The notes: generated by a model from the letters alone, not told the origin. Shown: positions 36,078-45,023, numbered from the stretch's first letter. The stretch is DNA of 64,000 bases from Akkermansia muciniphila (GCF_900184965.1 NZ_FXYA01000153.1:1-64000), one strand, 5' to 3'. A program made the numbers and translations.

Positions 36078-38765
36078 TCAACAAGGACTGCCGGAAAACA
36101 AATCGTTTAATTCTTCCGCGCTCATCTTCAGGAGCCATTGTTCGGGGCCTCCGGAGAACAGGTCGTCCGCCATGCGGCTCTTGTTCTTCAGCATGGCGTC
36201 AATGCGGTCCTCAATAGTGCCCCGGCAGATCAGGCGGTGCACAAGTACGTTCCGGTGCTGCCCGATGCGGTAGGCCCGGTCCGTGGCCTGGTTTTCCACA
36301 GCGGGGTTCCACCAGCGGTCCACGTGGATGACGTGGGAGGCCTGGGTCAGCGTCAGGCCGGTGCCGGCGGCTTTCAGGGACAGGATGCAGAAGGGAGGCC
36401 CGGATTCCTTTTGAAAGGCGGTGACGATGTTCTGGCGTTCCGGAATGGGCGTTCCCCCGTGCAGGGTAAGCCCGGAACGGCCGAAGACTCCGGACAGGAG
36501 ATCGTGCAGGTGAGGAATGATGGAGCGGAACTGGGTAAAGAGAATGGTTTTTTCCTGCCGGGCGGCAATGGAAGCGCACAGTTCCTGAAGACGCCGGAAT
36601 TTTCCGGAACGTTCCGGCGCGTAGTCGTCCGTGCCCTGGAACTGGGCGGGGTGGTTGCATATCTGCTTGAGGCGTGCCAGAATGGGTAAAATCAGCATCA
36701 GGCGGGCAGCCGGATCCGGTTCGTCCAGTACGGCATGCAGCATGTCTATCTGTGTTTGGTAAAGGGCGGCCTGTTCCGGCGTGAGGGAACAATAGGCCGG
36801 TATTTCCGTTTTGTCCGGCAGGTCGGGAACCAGCGCCGGGTCCGTTTTCATTCTGCGCAGGATGAAGGGGCGTACCAGGCGCCGCAGCGGGGCATAGCCG
36901 TGTTCCAGGGAACGGGTGAAGGATTCAAAGCTTTTTCTGCTGCCCAGTAGCCCCGGATTCAGAAATTCCATCAGGCTCCAGAGTTCATTCAGGTTGTTTT
37001 CCACCGGTGTGCCGGACAGGGCTATGCGTCGCTCCCCATGCAGGGAACGGATGGCGCGGGAACGGGCGGAGCCTGCGTTTTTAATAGCCTGTGCTTCATC
37101 CAGAATGATGGCCGGAAAATGCAGGTCGGCCAGCGCGGACGTGCGCGCGGCCATGCCATACGTGGTGATGACGGCGTGGCAGTTTTTCCGGCGCGGGGTA
37201 TTTTCCGGCTGCCACGGGTCCGGGGAGGAAGGGTGCATGATGCGCAGCATAAGTTCCGGAGCGAAGCGTTGCGCTTCTTCCTTCCAGTTGGACAGGAGGG
37301 AGGCCGGAACTACAATCAGAGCCGGCAGGTTCTCCAGCCGGCCTTTTCTCCGCAGGACGTCCAGCCACGCGATAGCCTGAAGGGTTTTCCCCAGTCCCAT
37401 ATCATCCGCCAGGCATGCGCCGAAACCCCGTTCCGTAATCCGGTAAAGGAAAGAAAACCCTTCTTTCTGGTAAGGGCGCATCAGTGCGTCCAGCCGGGGA
37501 GGAAGCTCCGGTACAGGGGCAGGGGTTTCCCCCGTCAGGATGTCCAGAGCCTGCCGGAGGTTTTGTCCCGGTTCCATAACGCAGTCTTCATCCGGTTCCG
37601 GAATCTGTACAAGCTGGCTGGAAGGGCCATTAACCAGCATTCTCAGGCCCTGGACCAGGGGGATGCCGAGGGAGCTCATCATACGTGCCGCTTTAGTCCA
37701 CCGTTCCATTAAATCCCGGACTTTTCGGGCGTCTACGCGAACCCATTCCCCCTTGAAGCGGATCAGGCCGTCTCCGTCGCTGAGCAGTTCCCCCAGTTCC
37801 TCCGGGGTCAGGTCTTTGCCTCCCAGAATGGCGGATACAGAGAAATTCAGCAAACTGCGGACGGAAAGCCCGGAGGAATGGACCGTCTTTTCGCTTCCGG
37901 ATGCATCCGCCGTGACTTTTACCTGCAGTTTGGGAGGGTTCTTTTTCCATAGATTCACCATGCGCACAATAATGCCTGCGCGTTCGTAGGTCGGCGTATC
38001 CTGCAGAAAGTCCCGTGCTTCCGGAGCGCTCCAGGCCATCGGCGTATAAATTTTCCCGTTATCCAGCAGCCGCCTCAGCAGGGAACTTTCCCGTGCCGCT
38101 TCTTTCAAGGGCTGGAGCACAGCCAGCAGGGCGGTGTGATTCCCTTCATGAAGTTTCAGGGCGGTGGAGAGGGGAAGGTGGCGCACCTGGTTGTCCGCAG
38201 CGCTTTGATGCGCAAAGGTGGCCATGAAAGCAAAGGGGCGGGCTCCTGTGGCGTCATCCCGATTTTCCGCAAGGTGGAAAAATACCTTGCCTATCTGATT
38301 CCAGGGAGCGCCCAGGCCGTTCAGCCATTCGGCGGGGGTGATGCCTCGGGCGCGGATTTCCTTTGCTATTACCTTTCGCAAGTCTTCAAGCCATCCGGCA
38401 ATGATAGCTGGCGTGGCATATTCCGCGCCCGGTATGGGTGGGAATTGTTCCGCCAGAGAGGCTTTTTCCGCGGCGGAGGCCAGAAGATGGTCCAGAACAG
38501 CATCTACCTCATCCGGCCTTTCTGCGGCAGCGTGCGCCATGCGGGTAAGCGCCTGGCGCGCCATGTTCTTGATAAAGAACGCGCCCGGATCCGGGGCGGT
38601 TTCCCAGTTGGATACGGCCAGTGCATACAGTCCGTTTCCGGTTCCTTCTTCAAACAGGCGGTCGAGGGGCGGCGTGTCCGTCACCGGAGCGCCGGAGGGA
38701 AGGATGCGGAAACCATTGATATTCCGTTTCTCTTCCGGTACTGCATCATAGGGATCCGGCTGCAT
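36078..38765 (-). CDS. SNF2-family DNA-dependent ATPase (bacterial RapA/HepA-like group)
   Basis: The 895-residue protein has an N-terminal bacterial SNF2-associated region of about 400 residues and then a two-lobe helicase core. ACLADDMGLGKTLQAIAWL is Walker A, IILDEAQAIKN is DEAQ (Walker B) and ALSGTPVENNLNELWSL is motif III. The second lobe has SLKAAGTGLTLTQASHVIHVDRWWNPAVENQATDRAYRIGQ motifs V-VI. Bacterial SNF2 proteins remodel protein-DNA contacts rather than unwind DNA; the target here is unknown. No restriction or defence genes adjoin it, so a phage-defence role is not supported. Transcribed toward GH109, convergent. Confidence 0.92.
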   Translation of the reverse strand: MQPDPYDAVPEEKRNINGFRILPSGAPVTDTPPLDRLFEEGTGNGLYALAVSNWETAPDPGAFFIKNMARQALTRMAHAAAERPDEVDAVLDHLLASAAEKASLAEQFPPIPGAEYATPAIIAGWLEDLRKVIAKEIRARGITPAEWLNGLGAPWNQIGKVFFHLAENRDDATGARPFAFMATFAHQSAADNQVRHLPLSTALKLHEGNHTALLAVLQPLKEAARESSLLRRLLDNGKIYTPMAWSAPEARDFLQDTPTYERAGIIVRMVNLWKKNPPKLQVKVTADASGSEKTVHSSGLSVRSLLNFSVSAILGGKDLTPEELGELLSDGDGLIRFKGEWVRVDARKVRDLMERWTKAARMMSSLGIPLVQGLRMLVNGPSSQLVQIPEPDEDCVMEPGQNLRQALDILTGETPAPVPELPPRLDALMRPYQKEGFSFLYRITERGFGACLADDMGLGKTLQAIAWLDVLRRKGRLENLPALIVVPASLLSNWKEEAQRFAPELMLRIMHPSSPDPWQPENTPRRKNCHAVITTYGMAARTSALADLHFPAIILDEAQAIKNAGSARSRAIRSLHGERRIALSGTPVENNLNELWSLMEFLNPGLLGSRKSFESFTRSLEHGYAPLRRLVRPFILRRMKTDPALVPDLPDKTEIPAYCSLTPEQAALYQTQIDMLHAVLDEPDPAARLMLILPILARLKQICNHPAQFQGTDDYAPERSGKFRRLQELCASIAARQEKTILFTQFRSIIPHLHDLLSGVFGRSGLTLHGGTPIPERQNIVTAFQKESGPPFCILSLKAAGTGLTLTQASHVIHVDRWWNPAVENQATDRAYRIGQHRNVLVHRLICRGTIEDRIDAMLKNKSRMADDLFSGGPEQWLLKMSAEELNDLFSGSPC

Positions 38766-38802
38766 GGCTGGCGGGAATGTAGCGTGAGCTTGCGGCCGTA
38801 GT

Positions 38803-40260
38803 TCAAAGGGCGAACGTTTTATCTCTGATGATAGGCAGCTTGGACGGCGGTGGATTGAGCAGCTTTTTGGTTTGTTTCAGGTAATCAATCAGGGCTTTAC
38901 GGACATCTATCCCCGTCGGTTTGCCGTTTCCCCGTTGGGGAAAGATGAAATTGCTGCACAGGTAGTCTCCCATGGCGACAGTGTAAATGACCCCGTTTTT
39001 CAGCGTACTGGTAATGCTGGGCGTAACACCGTCCATGATCTGGTAGGAAAATCCGGAGCAGTAAACTTCCAGAATGCCTCCTTCGTCATCGGTCGGAGAT
39101 ATGAATTTGGACAGGATCAGTTGTTCAACGTCCGCCTTGCTCATGGAGCAGGTGACGATCTTTTCCCGGAAGGGTTCCAGTTCGTAAACGTTCCTGATGG
39201 TAATGGGTCCCTTGGCGAGATGGTTTTTGGTTCGTACGCCGTTACGGTTATAAATGGCGATGTCCGAACGGGAAGCCTGTTGAATGGCTTTGCAGAAAAG
39301 GGTGCCTATGGTGACGTGCGTGATATCTTCTTCGGCGACGCCTACCTGATGGTTGAAAGACGGATTGACGGTAAATTCCCGGACGATTTTCTCTGCTTCC
39401 GGATCGTTGGGAATGTCTGCGTCCAAAGAAACGGCCCTGGTTGATTTGGAAAGGACGGAAACGGGTTTTTCTGTGGAGAAGATGATTTCCGTAACTCCTA
39501 CGTGGCTCAAACTATGTCCCGTGTGGCTGAGCAGCGTGCCTGTTCTGAGATGACCGCTGGGAAGCATGACATGGGTATGGCCTCCGAGAATGACGTCGAT
39601 ATTCGGCGAATACTTCATCATTTTCAGATCCTTACCGTATCCCAGGTGGCTGAGGATGACGTTAATGGTGTTATGGTGAAGCCGGAACCTGTCCGTGATG
39701 CCCTTGTAATCTTCTTCATCCGGCAGCGTCCATGAGATGCCGGCCATCTTCCTCACATCCGTGGTTTGAAGGTCCGCCAGACCTATGAACCCTACGGAAA
39801 CGGACGTGCCTTCAATCGGAATGCTGACATACGAAGAGAAACAGTTTTCCAGAGTAGGGGAAAGATTGGCGTTGGTAATGACAAATTTGGTGGAAGGCAT
39901 TCCCTCAATATGGTCGCGCAGGGCCTCCTGTCCGTAGTCCAGGTCATGGTTTCCGATGGTCACTACGTCATACCCCAGTTTATTCATCAGGATGGTAAGG
40001 GGCTTGCCCCGTTTTTCGCAGTCGTCCACATAGGGATTGCCCACGAAATAATCTCCTGAATCCACCAGCAGCACGTGCGGATATTTGGCGCGGTATTGTT
40101 TTACCAGCGTGGCCAGTTTTGGGAAATTGTCCAGATTGCCGTGAATATCACTGGTAGAAATGATAATCAGCGTTTTATTGGGATCCGGTTCAAACTCCTG
40201 GGCCAGAGAGAACGGGCACAGGCATGCCAGGGCGGCAAGAACAATGCGGGGCGGAATCAT
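38803..40260 (-). CDS. Exported 5'-nucleotidase / UshA-like metallophosphoesterase
   Basis: The 485-residue protein has a signal peptide (residues 1-20, cleavage near SLAQ). The calcineurin-like metal motifs run in order: STSDIHGNLDN, VDSGDYFVGN, TIGNHDLDYG, ILSHLGYGKD and ILGGHTHVML. A C-terminal 5'-nucleotidase domain of about 190 residues follows, with DIAIYNRNGVRTK. The family hydrolyses nucleotides or UDP-sugars in the periplasm. The gene is preceded by rlpA in the same orientation (24 bases apart) and has a 37-base gap to the SNF2 gene. Substrate not determined. Confidence 0.9.
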   Translation of the reverse strand: MIPPRIVLAALACLCPFSLAQEFEPDPNKTLIIISTSDIHGNLDNFPKLATLVKQYRAKYPHVLLVDSGDYFVGNPYVDDCEKRGKPLTILMNKLGYDVVTIGNHDLDYGQEALRDHIEGMPSTKFVITNANLSPTLENCFSSYVSIPIEGTSVSVGFIGLADLQTTDVRKMAGISWTLPDEEDYKGITDRFRLHHNTINVILSHLGYGKDLKMMKYSPNIDVILGGHTHVMLPSGHLRTGTLLSHTGHSLSHVGVTEIIFSTEKPVSVLSKSTRAVSLDADIPNDPEAEKIVREFTVNPSFNHQVGVAEEDITHVTIGTLFCKAIQQASRSDIAIYNRNGVRTKNHLAKGPITIRNVYELEPFREKIVTCSMSKADVEQLILSKFISPTDDEGGILEVYCSGFSYQIMDGVTPSITSTLKNGVIYTVAMGDYLCSNFIFPQRGNGKPTGIDVRKALIDYLKQTKKLLNPPPSKLPIIRDKTFAL

Positions 40261-40284
40261 GCAGGGGAAGGTAATGAAATGGGA

Positions 40285-40788
40285 TTAACGGGCGAAAACC
40301 TCATACGGGCCGTCGCCCACGGAGATGACTTCCAGACGAACCCTGGACACGCCGCGTTTATGCAGGCCGATGCGGCTTGCAGCAGAGGTGGTGAGGTCTA
40401 TCAGGCGATTACTGTGAAAGGGCCCGCGGTTGTTGATCCTGACGACGATTGACTTGCCGGTTTCCAGGCAGGTGACTTTTACCTTGCACGGCATGGGCAG
40501 GGTTTTATGGGCCGCCGTCATGGAACGCCGGGGATTGATGTACTCTCCGGAAGATGTCTTCAGGCGGCGCGCTTTGCCGCCGTACCAGGAGGCATAGCCG
40601 GTTTCATGATATTGCAGGGCATCCGCCACGCTCATGGGAATATATCTTTTTCCCCGCACCCGATAGGGCGCATTTTTAACATGCGCCTCTGCCGCCTGAA
40701 CGGACGGCTCTGTTTTCTGAGGGCGCTTCTCCATGGTGGAGCAGCCCGGCATCAGAAAAAGCAGCGGAACGAAGAGGAGCCATTTCAC
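40285..40788 (-). CDS. rlpA: RlpA-like double-psi beta-barrel lipoprotein with altered catalytic site
   Basis: The 167-residue protein uses a GTG start before KWLLFVPLLFLMPGC, a clear lipoprotein signal (Cys 16). The double-psi barrel follows: GYASWYGGKARRLKTSSGE, TAAHKTLPMP (His 94) and VVRINNRGPF, then LIDLTTSAASRIG. In RlpA lytic transglycosylases the last motif is normally R-I-N-D-R-G-P-F; here the Asp is Asn (120). The septal SPOR domain is also absent. It may bind denuded glycan without cutting it. No other septal gene adjoins. It is the upstream partner of the 5'-nucleotidase gene. Confidence 0.85.
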   Translation of the reverse strand: MKWLLFVPLLFLMPGCSTMEKRPQKTEPSVQAAEAHVKNAPYRVRGKRYIPMSVADALQYHETGYASWYGGKARRLKTSSGEYINPRRSMTAAHKTLPMPCKVKVTCLETGKSIVVRINNRGPFHSNRLIDLTTSAASRIGLHKRGVSRVRLEVISVGDGPYEVFAR

Positions 40789-40938
40789 GCTTTCTACATT
40801 TAACACATATTTATAATCCTGTATAACAAAAAAGGAACAGGAATTGAAATTTAAGGAATAGAATAAGGGCGGAACAATCTTTTCCCGGCCGCGGTTTACC
40901 AGTTGAGCGGCCCGGAAAAATGCAGTATGATCTCCCGC

Positions 40939-41811
40939 ATGAATTCTTCCAAGGTAATCGGCCTGGTCGCGCTGGCGGAAAAACCGGGACTGGGGGAAGC
41001 GTTGCGCATCATGCGCCGGGAACTTTCCCGCCACGGGCTGGGCTCCTGCGTCATTGAAACGCCGGATGCCCTGGAACGGGCTATCGGGCGGTGCGGCATG
41101 CTGGTGACCTTCGGAGGGGACGGCACCATGCTGACCGTCTCTTCCCTGGCGGCCATGCACCGCGTTCCCCTGGCGGGAGTGAACCTGGGTCGGCTGGGAT
41201 TCATGACCACCTGTTCCGTGCAGGAACTGCCGCTTCTGGCGTATGCTCTTCAGGAAGGTTCCTACCTGACGGATGAACGTTCCATGCTTGAAGTAGTACG
41301 GGCAGGGGAAGACGGCGTTGCGGCTCCTCCCCGCAAGCTGGCCTTGAATGAAGTTTCCCTGATCCGCGCCCAGTCCGGCAAGATGGTGGACCTGGATGCG
41401 GAGATAGACGGGGAATTGCTGAACCGCTACCATGCGGACGGCGTTCTGGTTTCCACTCCCACCGGCTCCACGGCATACTCCCTTTCCGCCGGGGGGCCTC
41501 TGGTCTGGCCCATGTCCCGTGTCGTATGCGTCACCCCCATCTGTCCGCACAGCCTGACCAATCGTTCCGTGGTGCTTCCTGACACCATGACCATACGCCT
41601 GCGGCCCCGCGAGCGCCGTGGCCGCTTTGACTCCATGGTCTATTCCCTGGACGGCCGTTCCGCCTATCCCATTGAAGTGGGAGAAAGCCTGGTAATCCGG
41701 AAGGCGCCGGAAACGCTTTCCCTGGTTCATCTCCGGAAGCAGAATTTCGGCGCCCTGCTGAGGGCCAAGCTGCGCTGGCAGGGGGCGGAGATCCCTTCCG
41801 ATGATGAATAG
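40939..41811 (+). CDS. nadK: NAD kinase
   Basis: The 290-residue enzyme phosphorylates NAD+ to NADP+. It has MLVTFGGDGTMLTV (GGDG motif), AGVNLGRLGFMTT and SLDGRSAYPIEVGES (the C-terminal beta-rich domain), all usual in NadK. DGVLVSTPTGSTAYSLSAGGPLVWP is the NAD site. The start MNSSKVIGLVAL fits the family; 12 upstream codons were rejected. It precedes the spc-type ribosomal operon by 222 bases but has its own terminal region, so co-transcription is not assumed. Full length for the family. Confidence 0.95.
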   Translation: MNSSKVIGLVALAEKPGLGEALRIMRRELSRHGLGSCVIETPDALERAIGRCGMLVTFGGDGTMLTVSSLAAMHRVPLAGVNLGRLGFMTTCSVQELPLLAYALQEGSYLTDERSMLEVVRAGEDGVAAPPRKLALNEVSLIRAQSGKMVDLDAEIDGELLNRYHADGVLVSTPTGSTAYSLSAGGPLVWPMSRVVCVTPICPHSLTNRSVVLPDTMTIRLRPRERRGRFDSMVYSLDGRSAYPIEVGESLVIRKAPETLSLVHLRKQNFGALLRAKLRWQGAEIPSDDE

Positions 41812-41939
41812 ACCGTCGCGGAAGCCCGGCTCCCGGCGGGCTGTTCCCCCCTGCGGAATTCCCGCATCCGGGAACAGTCCTTCGTTCATCGTTCCGCATT
41901 GGCGCAGGGGCGGTAAAACGATTTTTTTAGGATGCGGGC

Positions 41940-41997
41940 TTGACGAAAAGGCCTATCCTATCATACTCTTCCTGCCCTGCCACCAAGGGGGTGGCAG
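41940..41997 (+). promoter_or_regulatory. Promoter and leader hairpin of the ribosomal operon
   Basis: TTGACG (41940-41945), 17-base spacer and ATACTC (41963-41968) resemble a promoter. An 8-bp stem CTGCCACC/GGTGGCAG (41977-41984 with 41990-41997) begins at the expected transcript start, 37 bases before the L24 ATG. It could be a site for autogenous control by a ribosomal protein. Confidence 0.5.
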
Positions 41998-42033
41998 ATC
42001 TTAATCGCATAAACGCGTAAGAAATAGTCATAT

Positions 42034-42261
42034 ATGAAGACCCACGTGAAAAAAGGTGATGAAGTGGAAATCATCGCCGGACGTAACCACAAGGGCAAGC
42101 GCGGCACCGTTCTCGCCGTGAATGCTTCCAAAGGTACTGTCATCGTAGAAGGCGCCCGCACCCTGAAAAAGGCTGTGCGCCCGACCGAACAGAACCCGGA
42201 AGGCGGCATTCAGGAAATCAACGGCCCGATTCACATCTCCAACGTGAAAAAAGTAGGCTAG
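42034..42261 (+). CDS. rplX: 50S ribosomal protein L24
   Basis: The 75-residue KOW-domain protein has [26 protein letters not shown], the classic L24/KOW loop that nucleates 50S assembly. It is shorter than E. coli L24 (104), which is common. It opens the operon, because S17 and L14, which usually come first, are not upstream; NAD kinase is. No Shine-Dalgarno sequence precedes it (leader AAGAAATAGTCATAT). Confidence 0.96.
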
Positions 42262-42327
42262 GCCATCCGGTCTGACCCTGCGCTTAAGCCATATCAATCA
42301 TTAATAAAGAGCTGACCCGCTAAAACA

Positions 42328-42909
42328 ATGAGTACACCAACACTGCAAACATACTACCGTGAAAAGGTCGTTCCCGGCCTTCAAGCGAAGCATGCATACA
42401 AGAACGTGCATCAGATTCCCCGCCTGGAGAAGATTGTTGTCACCTCCTGCATGGGCAAGCACCCGGACCGCAAGCAGGCCGTGGAAGATGCCGTTAATGA
42501 AATCGCCAAAATCACCGGACAAAAACCCTCCGTCACCTATGCCCGCAAGAGCGTGGCCAACTTCAAGGTGCGTGAAGGCGAACCTCTGGGAGCCCGCGTA
42601 ACGCTGCGCGGCGCCCGCATGTGGGAATTCCTGGACCGCTTCATCAATATTACGGCTCCGAACATTCGCGACTTCCGCGGTCTTCCCTACAAGTCCTTTG
42701 ACGGCAACGGGAACTATGCCGTCGGCATCTCCGACCAGTCCATCTTCCCCGAAATCGAACTTGACCAGATCAAGCGTCAGATCGGCTTCGATATCATTTT
42801 CGTGACTTCCGCTCCTACGGACGATGAAGGCCGCGACCTGCTTCGCGCCCTGGGTGTCCCCATGCGCGAACCGAAGAAGGCCGAAGAAACCCAAACCGCC
42901 AACGCCTAA
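42328..42909 (+). CDS. rplE: 50S ribosomal protein L5
   Basis: The 193-residue protein binds 5S rRNA and helps form the central protuberance. Family segments include IPRLEKIVVTSCMGK, ITGQKPSVTYARKSVANFKVREG and ALGVPMREP near the end. It has a C-terminal extension (KKAEETQTANA). It follows L24 and precedes S8 directly: S14, which usually lies between L5 and S8, is absent. The leader lacks a Shine-Dalgarno sequence. Confidence 0.96.
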   Translation: MSTPTLQTYYREKVVPGLQAKHAYKNVHQIPRLEKIVVTSCMGKHPDRKQAVEDAVNEIAKITGQKPSVTYARKSVANFKVREGEPLGARVTLRGARMWEFLDRFINITAPNIRDFRGLPYKSFDGNGNYAVGISDQSIFPEIELDQIKRQIGFDIIFVTSAPTDDEGRDLLRALGVPMREPKKAEETQTANA

Positions 42910-42921
42910 CTATTTCTTACC

Positions 42922-43323
42922 ATGGCCGTATTAAGTGATCCCATTTCCGACTTCCTCACCCGCCTGAAAAACGCCAGCCTGGCCGGCAACGAGGAATTTA
43001 CCGCTCCCTGCTCCAACATCAAGGTGGAAATCGCCCGGATTCTGCAGGAAGAAGGCTACATCTGGAACTATGAAGTGACCGGAGAAGGCTCCAAGAAGCA
43101 AATCAAGGTGAAGATCAAGTTTACCCCGCAGGGCAAGCCGGTCGTTACCGATGTGAAGCGCAGCTCCAAGCCGGGCCGCCGCCAGTACGTTTCTTCCGAG
43201 GACATTCCTCGCGTTCTCAGCGGGCTTGGCATTGCCATCGTCTCCACCTCCCGCGGTGTGATGACCGGTGCGCAGGCGCGCAAGCAGAGCATTGGCGGCG
43301 AACTTCTCGCCCTTGTATGGTAA
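42922..43323 (+). CDS. rpsH: 30S ribosomal protein S8
   Basis: The 133-residue protein opens VLSDPISDFLTRLKNA, the conserved S8 N-terminus, and ends GIAIVSTSRGVMTGAQARKQSIGGELLALVW. S8 binds helix 21 of 16S rRNA and in E. coli also represses spc-operon translation at the L5 start. It begins 12 bases after L5, with CTATTTCTTACC before the ATG and no Shine-Dalgarno sequence. Confidence 0.96.
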   Translation: MAVLSDPISDFLTRLKNASLAGNEEFTAPCSNIKVEIARILQEEGYIWNYEVTGEGSKKQIKVKIKFTPQGKPVVTDVKRSSKPGRRQYVSSEDIPRVLSGLGIAIVSTSRGVMTGAQARKQSIGGELLALVW

Positions 43324-43344
43324 CCATTAACATTTCCTAAACAT

Positions 43345-43884
43345 ATGTCCCGAGTTGGTAAAAAATCCATCACATTGCCGGACAAGGTAACGGTAAAGGT
43401 TAACGGCTCTTCCGTTCAGGTGGAAGGCCCCAAAGGAAAGCTTTCCTGGACGCTTCCGGAAGGCATCACCGCTACCGTTGAAGGCAATCAGCTCTCCGTT
43501 GACCGCGCCGGCGAAAGCCGTCAGCTTCGCGCCCTGCACGGTACGAACCGTTCCCTGTTGAACAACATGGTCATCGGCGTGTCCGAAGGCTTCGTCAAGA
43601 ACCTTGAAATCGTCGGCGTCGGTTTCCGCGCCGCCGTCAAGGGCAACATCCTGGATCTGAACCTGGGCAAATCCCATCCGATCAACCAGGTAATCCCGGA
43701 AGGCCTCAAGGTAACCGTGACTGAAAACACGAAAGTGACGGTCGAAGGCATCGACAAGCAGGTCGTGGGCCAGTTTGCCGCTGAAGTCCGTGCGTACTAT
43801 CCCCCGGAACCCTACAAGGGCAAGGGTGTGCGTTTCGTCGGTGAAGTTATCCGCCGCAAGGAAGGCAAGAGCGTCGGTAAGTAA
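43345..43884 (+). CDS. rplF: 50S ribosomal protein L6
   Basis: The 179-residue protein starts MSRVGKKSITLPDKVTV and has LNLGKSHPINQVIPEGLKV and EPYKGKGVRFVGEVIRRKEGKSVGK, the L6 signature near the C-terminus. It binds domain VI of 23S rRNA near the factor site. It starts 21 bases after S8 with an A/T-rich leader and no Shine-Dalgarno sequence. Confidence 0.96.
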   Translation: MSRVGKKSITLPDKVTVKVNGSSVQVEGPKGKLSWTLPEGITATVEGNQLSVDRAGESRQLRALHGTNRSLLNNMVIGVSEGFVKNLEIVGVGFRAAVKGNILDLNLGKSHPINQVIPEGLKVTVTENTKVTVEGIDKQVVGQFAAEVRAYYPPEPYKGKGVRFVGEVIRRKEGKSVGK

Positions 43885-43919
43885 TTCAGGTAATAACTAT
43901 TACAACATATTTACACACG

Positions 43920-44282
43920 ATGAGTACTATCAATCGCAAAGCCATCCGCGCCAAGGTTCGCCGCCGCATCCGCAGAAAGGTTTCCGGAACGGCTTCCCGC
44001 CCCCGCCTGGCTGTCTATTTCTCCAACCGCCACGTCTATGCCCAGATCATCGACGATACGGTGGGCAAGACTATCTGCTCCGCTTCCACGGCCGATGCTT
44101 CCATCGCCGATCCTTCCAAACTCGCCAACTGCGCTACCGCTACCAAGGTGGGCAATCTGATCGGCGAACGCGCGAAGGCTGCCAATGTCACTGAAGTCGT
44201 TTTCGACCGCGGTGGATTCAAGTTCTGCGGTAAGGTGAAGGCCCTGGCCGATGCCGCCCGCGAAACCGGTTTGAAATTCTAA
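43920..44282 (+). CDS. rplR: 50S ribosomal protein L18
   Basis: The 120-residue 5S-rRNA-binding protein has IRRKVSGTASRPRLAVYFSNRHVYAQIID and ends VVFDRGGFKFCGKVKALADAARETGLKF, the usual L18 end. The leader (TACAACATATTTACACACG) is A/C-rich with no Shine-Dalgarno sequence. It is in order between L6 and S5. Confidence 0.96.
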   Translation: MSTINRKAIRAKVRRRIRRKVSGTASRPRLAVYFSNRHVYAQIIDDTVGKTICSASTADASIADPSKLANCATATKVGNLIGERAKAANVTEVVFDRGGFKFCGKVKALADAARETGLKF

Positions 44283-44298
44283 TTGAAAGATTCCCTAA

Positions 44299-44961
44299 AT
44301 GAATAACGAAACGGAAAACACTGCTCCTGCTACGGAAGCCGCCGCTCCCGCTCAAGCGCAGCAACCCGCAACGGGCGGCCGCGGACCCCGCGGACCCCGC
44401 CGTGACGGCCAGAATGGCCGCGGACCCCGCGGACCCCGTCGTGACGGACGCCGTGGCCCTCAGGCTGAAGCTCCCGTGGAAGAAGGCCCCCAGCTCGCTG
44501 AAAAGGTTGTGTTCATCAACCGTTGCGCCAAGGTCGTCAAGGGCGGCCGCCGCTTCTCCTTCTCCGCCCTCGTCGTGAGCGGAGACATGGAAGGCCGCGT
44601 AGGCTTCGGCTTCGGCAAGGCCAATGAAGTGGCAGACGCCATCCGCAAGGCTACGGAAGCCGCCAAGCGCCAGCTTCGCCCGGTCTCCATCGCTAACGGC
44701 ACGATTCCGCATGAAGTCTACTCCGAATTCGGCGGCGGCAAGGTGCTTCTGAAGCCCGCCTCCCCCGGTACCGGCCTGATTGCCGGCAACACCATCCGTG
44801 CCGTGCTGGAAGCAGCGGGCGTGCGTGACATTGTTGCCAAATCCCTCGGTTCCTCCAACCACGCCAACGTGGTGAAGGCAACCCTGCAGGCTCTCGCTTC
44901 CCTGCGCACGAGCGACCAGGTTCTTGCCGACCGCGGCAAGAAGAAGGAAAAGGCCATCTAA
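44299..44961 (+). CDS. rpsE: 30S ribosomal protein S5 with long Arg/Gly/Pro-rich N-terminal extension
   Basis: The protein has 220 residues, against about 166 in E. coli. The S5 core starts near residue 68 ([29 protein letters not shown]) and includes VPHEVYSE-like and [19 protein letters not shown] segments. The first 60 residues are an acidic-neutral Ala/Pro stretch followed by a 13-residue tandem repeat ([13 protein letters not shown], then [13 protein letters not shown]), probably disordered and RNA-binding. S5 lies at the mRNA entry channel. A perfect 12-bp hairpin follows 8 bases after the stop. Confidence 0.94.
   Translation: MNNETENTAPATEAAAPAQAQQPATGGRGPRGPRRDGQNGRGPRGPRRDGRRGPQAEAPVEEGPQLAEKVVFINRCAKVVKGGRRFSFSALVVSGDMEGRVGFGFGKANEVADAIRKATEAAKRQLRPVSIANGTIPHEVYSEFGGGKVLLKPASPGTGLIAGNTIRAVLEAAGVRDIVAKSLGSSNHANVVKATLQALASLRTSDQVLADRGKKKEKAI
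44377..44447 (+). repeat. 39-base tandem repeat inside rpsE
   Basis: Two 32-base copies of nearly identical sequence (44377-44408 and 44416-44447, one mismatch) are 39 bases apart. They encode [10 protein letters not shown] twice. Copy number could change by slippage without breaking the frame. Confidence 0.85.
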
Positions 44962-44969
44962 TCTGATCA

Positions 44970-44998
44970 GGAGGCGGCGGCCCGGCGCCGCCGCCTCC
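44970..44998 (+). promoter_or_regulatory. Strong GC hairpin between rpsE and rplO
   Basis: A perfect 12-bp stem GGAGGCGGCGGC/GCCGCCGCCTCC with a 5-base loop lies 9 bases after the S5 stop and 26 bases before L15. There is no T-run. It occupies the position where rpmD (L30) usually sits. Possible RNA processing, stability or partial attenuation site. Confidence 0.6.
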
Positions 44999-45023
44999 AC
45001 GAAATCCAACCATTGTAAATAAC

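Noticed and set aside
36078-38765. SNF2 helicase as part of a phage-defence system
   Set aside because: Neighbours are GH109 and a phosphoesterase; no nuclease, methyltransferase or toxin partner is present.
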